Positions 59,568 to 64,000 of a stretch of 64,000 nucleotides of DNA are shown piece after piece; within the stretch, counting starts at the first letter, position 1, and every line of letters begins with the position of its first letter. Source of the stretch: Ectocarpus siliculosus (Eukaryota; Sar; Phaeophyceae; Ectocarpales; Ectocarpaceae). The notes below the pieces were generated by a model. It did no database searches. It saw only the letters and a list, made by a program, of their open reading frames with translations, and had not been told where the DNA came from. The DNA is taken from NCBI GenBank assembly GCA_000310025.1, contig FN649757.1:507005-571004 (forward strand), in the 5' to 3' direction. Position numbers and translations under genes: made by a program.

Positions 59568-60112
59568 CCCCGGTGTTTGCCATCGGGATTGGGTTTTCGT
59601 CGCTTGGCAACGACGTTGTAAAACAAGCCAACTCACTTCGTGAACTCGGCAACCAGGTTACCGTTTTTTTTTTTTTACCTCGTTTTTTTTTTTTGGCGGT
59701 AACCATAATGGTGGTCGAGTAGATCATGTTGTGCGGGGTCGAGAACCCTCACTCCGCGCAACGGGGGATGATCGCACCACGTTGTGTTAAAATGGTCAAG
59801 CTTCCTCGAGGCAGTTACACAGTGCTTTCAACTGTCTCTGGAAGTGAAAGCACCAGAAAATAAATTAAGTCATACGTAGCTGTCATCCGTACGCAAGGAA
59901 GTAAGCACAAGATGCCGAACACCCTTAGCAGGATGCAGCTCACCCTTCATGCGACTCGCCAAATACCTCACGGCGCTTCGCGCTTGGTGATGTGAGAGCC
60001 TGGTCCGGTGAGAACCCGGCGTGCTCCGTCCCGGCTTTGTAGGGATGCGAGGTCAATGGTCAAACGACTACGGCATGCACGACTATGAGTACACCCCCCC
60101 CCCCCCCCTCCC
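59568..60112 (+). mobile_element. SINE-like repeat, family 1, copy 3 (inverted relative to copies 1-2)
   Basis: Same layout as copy 1 but on +: GGTGTTTGCC start, two T runs at about 59665-59694, GGCGGTAACC with box A-like and box B-like motifs, and a 3' end ATGAGTACACCCCCCC. A C run also precedes it. Confidence 0.65.
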
Positions 60113-60349
60113 CCGTCATTACACAATTGCATCAACCCCCCACAAGTGATGGCATACCTTCGCTGTTACTGGTGGCCCTTATTGTATTTGTTTGCTTGTG
60201 GTTGCGGCGTGTGTCTTGTATTTTCTTGTGTGTCTTTATATGTCATTTCGTTTTTTTCTTGCCGCTTTGTTCTTTTTCTCATTCGTTTTTTTTCTCCTTT
60301 GTCCTTCTCAACTTCTTCCCCGAATGGCCTTCTCTCTTTCTCTGTGAAG

Positions 60350-60530
60350 TTGGTTTGCGGACCCTTCGGGCCCATTTTCTTCAAGTATGCCTATTTTGGG
60401 TAAGTTAGCCTGTGACCACGGGAATCGATCGGTCAAGTGTTTGATCAGTACGGACAGATTAAGGTAATGGGTACAATAGAGAGATCGAAACGGTTTTAAT
60501 ACGGAGACAACACACACACATGTACATAGC
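60350..60530 (+). repeat. Dispersed repeat R2, copy 2
   Basis: Matches 20160-20335. Upstream of it (60120-60350) is pyrimidine-rich, Phe/Leu-coding low-complexity DNA. Confidence 0.5.
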
Positions 60531-63500
60531 ACAACTGGCAGATCTACGTTCATGACCGCTGAATAAGAGAAGTAACCAAAAATTGTGGAGGACTTTCGCG
60601 GACTTCGGCCGCGCCCCCTTGTCTCACCCAAACTTCTTGCGGAAGGCCGCTCTGGGTGTCGTGCCCTATCCTGGAGTGTGGCTGCGGTAGGGGGTCACCT
60701 CGTCTTACATTTTCGGGTATGCAGAGATATCTACACGGTTTACCACGTCCTATTTCGCCATGAGATCGCCGACAACGGACTACACATTTTCTCCCATAAG
60801 TGCAAGATCTCACCCCAAAAGTGCACCCCTACCGTAGCATCAGTCGCTGGTTGTTTCTCACAAAAGAACATTCTGCTCAAGTGACATATATCCGGTCCGG
60901 CCAATCACTTCCGGGGGATGGGTACATGGGCACTAAATTAACCCCGGATAACGGTGATGAGGCGGCTCCGTCGATGTTTTCGTCATTTGGGGCATACGGG
61001 CACAGACACGTGCACGCGCTGGTGTTGCTGCTGCCACACCCTAAGTCCATACCCAAAGTCGAGGGTCAAGGGAATCGCGCTCTTCTACTACGGGATGCTG
61101 CGACAACGACCACAGCAGGAAAGGTAGCAGAGCGAAAGGGGAGGATTCATGAAACCGTAGGGTCGTTAGCTGTATTCCATTACCTCAGTCACCACTGCAG
61201 ATTTCATGCCGTACTCCAACCTCTGGCTGACAGAACTCGATGATTGTTCGCCCCAAATCGAAAACGCTCGCGATCAACATGTTGTAATTCAAGGGTGCCT
61301 TCAAGTCTTGGTATCAATATGGTATGGTACGTGCACCACAAGAAGATCTGAGAGAAGAGCAAAGTTACAATAATCGCGGTGCCGCTCATTTGTCAAGAAC
61401 CACATGAAGGGAAAAACGAAAGAACAACATCCTCCTGCCGTTCTTTACCCTTCCTCTTTATCCGGACCAAGTGTACTCATGGACACCTCCGTTGGGCCAC
61501 AACAGCGAGCGGCCGCCGCCCGTCAGCCGGCGGTCGCCACAAGCGGTTAAGAACCTATGACACACCCTGCTGTATATCTGCAACCGTCTGCAACCGCATG
61601 CCCTGTAAGACGTTCGGACGATTTCTCTGTTGTAGTCAACGGCTTTACGTGCTCCAAAATATCTCGCCGGGCTGACCACAAGACTTTCTGGTTCCTGGTC
61701 CCAGCCCAGATCCGTAGTCTACAACCCTCACGACGAAATTGCGAGCATTCGGTGGTAACTCGACTGGTTTCTTGACGAAAATCTGTGCTTGCAACCATGC
61801 CAGGCGTCGCCCACCACCCACGTGCGGGCTAGCAGGCTTATCGAGAGTATCAACAGCTTCATAGGCCCACATTCTTGAATACGTCGGCCACCTCCGGTGC
61901 TTCCATCTTGTTGCAGCATGGCATGGGAGATTTCTTAATGGTTTGGATGATCGCGAAGATTATAGCTCACGGTACCCTCGTGAAGGCAAACAATTGCTCT
62001 GATTGTATTGAGCTTCACCTCTTGATAGCCATGTCTTTGGATCCACCATGTCTGATGCCAAGCTTCGTTGCTCCTGCTGCCTCCACAGACGTCCTTGCCT
62101 CGATATACGTCCCGCTTTTTTTTCTGTATGGCGTACAGATACGCACTTTTCGCTTTCTGTAGGTGCATCCACCTTCCACGCCCATGTCCACGCAGCGGCT
62201 GTAAACGGAGGGCATCGATTTGGGGTGTTAAGAGCAGTTTCGGCGTCTTGTTGAACGAGACAAAAACCTGTCAGTGTTAGCGTGTGTGTCTACATTGCTA
62301 GCATATATCGCGCTAAATGGCGGACCAATGAGATACATCAGTGTGGCCAACGGAACACGCGTGCATGTGCGTGGGTGTGTGTTTGCATTGCACTACAAGG
62401 GCATCGCAGTTTTGATCCGCTCGTCGTTGAAGAGACATCTCTGTGGCGACGAGAAAAACGTTTTGGCTGCGGGGTCTCCCGACAAATGTCCAAATTGGGT
62501 GGCTGGCCTGCTCGCTCGCCAAGGTCGTACAGGAAACGGGTCATCACGTGCCCCCGCAACCTGTCGACAGCGACTAACTCCTGTGAGACGGACTGCCGTT
62601 GCTTGTGTCAGGCCCGTACGGCTGGGTTTTGGGCAATGTTGTCGGCCACCGAGGTGAACAGTGGTCACAAACATGTATGTGTGGTCAGAGTCAGGTCTGG
62701 CAAGAATTAACTGTTGAGGTTGTTGCCGATCTATGTAGCGCACTCTGCCTCGGTGTCCGTTCGGCGTAAGCATAGTCTGTACGTTTGAAGTCGCTCGCCC
62801 GCGTCCCCGCGATGCGGTTGTATGTTTGTGTGTGAAACTCCACCTATGTAAAGGCTTTGCTACCCCTATTGACGCAGGAGTTCGTGTGGTAGCTGTTGTC
62901 TGTTGCGAACGGCGGCGGCGGTGGGGTACCGTCATCATCGTTTGCGCTGAAAGAATAAAGGCCAATCAATCCGTTTGACAATTATAGTCACAGCCAGCCA
63001 ACAATCAATGGATATGCCTCGGGCTTTTCGGCCCTCCCAACTACGGCAGTAATCTCCGGGCCTGGCCCCTCGCCATGCGCTGCTCGAGAAAGAGTGTTGA
63101 TGAAGCCTAAAAGGTGCCGAAAGTGGGAGGCGAATCAATGACCGATGCAGGCTAGACTGTCCATTGACAAAACAAAGTAGATTTTGCCGAGGCTGGGGTT
63201 CCTCTTGTGGGCTACAAACGGCCGCTGCATAGAGGGGTTGTAGGGGTTTGATCGGGTTCAGGAACGGCGCTCAAGTTCTTGTGTTTGATCAACGTTGAGC
63301 ATCTATCTGTCTCTATAGCCTCTAAACTACAGAAGGATATTACATAGTCTAAATGCGGGCGCTATGGACACAGAACGCATCATGATTCAACATTCAATAA
63401 CACTACGTACATTAAAGAGATACCCTATTTTTCGTGTCCTCGTCTTTGGAAAATTCGATTGTCTTGTTCGTAATGTGGATATATATATTTTTCTCTAGCA

Positions 63501-64000
63501 TTCGAGTTTTACGAGGAACAGGCTCTCCCTTCCACAAGGGCGAAACCGCTCCCTTCGACGACGAATCATCCAAACCCGGGATAGTCACCACATCAGTCAC
63601 GGCAGGCCGTAAAGTCGCGCATGTGTGTGTGTGTTTGATAACTCGTTCTGAAAAAAGAAAAAAACGCGATAGCACCAAACATGTTGCACCAGAAAAATGC
63701 ACACGAGACACACTAGACCGGCCCGAACGCTTCCGGAAAAACAGACATAATCGTTGGTTCTCGAACAGGGCGGCAGGCGGTAAGGTAGAGGCTTCTCAAA
63801 ATATTCATTGTACAAGTATCATGAGTCTGCCGCCACCCGCCCCCTTTGAAATCAAGATAAAAATCACACGAGTCAACCTTCAAGTTTAGGAGACAGTACC
63901 GCCAGAAAAGTACCGCCACATTGAAGTACCGCCCCGCCTGAATCCGCCTAAAAAACTAGTACCGAGGTGTACCCTGTTTTTTACGCCCAGGCAGCCGCGC
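60531..64000. other. Right edge, no supported gene
   Basis: Several open frames occur on both strands. The most protein-like are short - strand ones at 61645-61872 and 61935-62168, which could be exons of an unrecognised gene but show no domain and no paralogue here. No repeat from the rest of the window recurs. The last 100 bp hold a run of GTACCGCC motifs (63898-63930). Confidence 0.35.

Noticed and set aside
60146-60408. Membrane protein of Phe/Leu/Cys-rich composition
   Set aside because: Pyrimidine-rich low-complexity DNA stays open in two frames; no conserved partner and it lies between repeats.
62393-62965. 190-codon - strand gene
   Set aside because: Basic, Thr/Arg-rich composition without domain, splice-consistent neighbour or paralogue; likely chance.

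Overview
The window looks like nuclear DNA of an intron-rich eukaryote, most likely a brown alga or another stramenopile (an inference, not proved here). There are no operons. Genes are split into about 14 short exons with GT..AG introns of roughly 150-1500 bp. The spaces hold LTR, LINE, SINE, TIR and tyrosine-recombinase elements, microsatellites and a satellite-like array. Two 100-N assembly gaps lie at 21013-21112 and 44561-44660.

The core is a cluster of four paralogous genes for Zn(II)2Cys6 (GAL4-type) transcription-factor-like proteins of about 700 residues: A (+, 2096-10602), B (+, 22644-30162), C (-, 31116-40775) and D (-, 50155-58549). The layout is A> B> <C <D, with B and C convergent. 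I traced the exons by aligning the four copies with each other. Exon lengths and intron phases agree almost exactly, so shared exons are well supported even without transcripts. In B and C the six-cysteine zinc module is split by a phase-2 intron: exon 1 carries Cys1-4 and exon 2 carries Cys5-6. C looks complete. B has a one-base deletion in exon 4. A has no exon 1 in the window. D has neither exon 1 nor exon 2 and is bordered by a LINE fragment. Three further copies of exon 1 lie outside these genes: one intact on + (42196-42272), one intact on - upstream of C (43904-43977), and one decayed (near 16530-16625).

Between and inside the genes: 12840-15400 is a short LTR element with only a Gag frame, 298-bp LTRs and a GAGAC target duplication. 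19.6-21.3 kb holds LINE pieces around an assembly gap, and 58.69-59.56 kb holds another LINE 3' fragment. Three copies of a SINE-like repeat (52.43-52.97, 52.98-53.40 and 59.57-60.11 kb) share their poly(C)-ended 3' tail with the LINE at 20.4 kb. A second, tRNA-headed SINE family is at 17.83 and 38.40 kb. Four small TIR elements flanked by TA (37177-37975, 42531-43343, 45842-46801, 55053-56522) include two lying in introns of C and D. A tyrosine recombinase frame (Crypton/DIRS type) is at 44.5-45.5 kb, next to an assembly gap.

The left edge (1-2095), 10.6-12.8, 15.4-22.6, 45.5-50.1 and 60.5-64 kb contain no host gene that I can support; low-confidence open frames there are listed as such.
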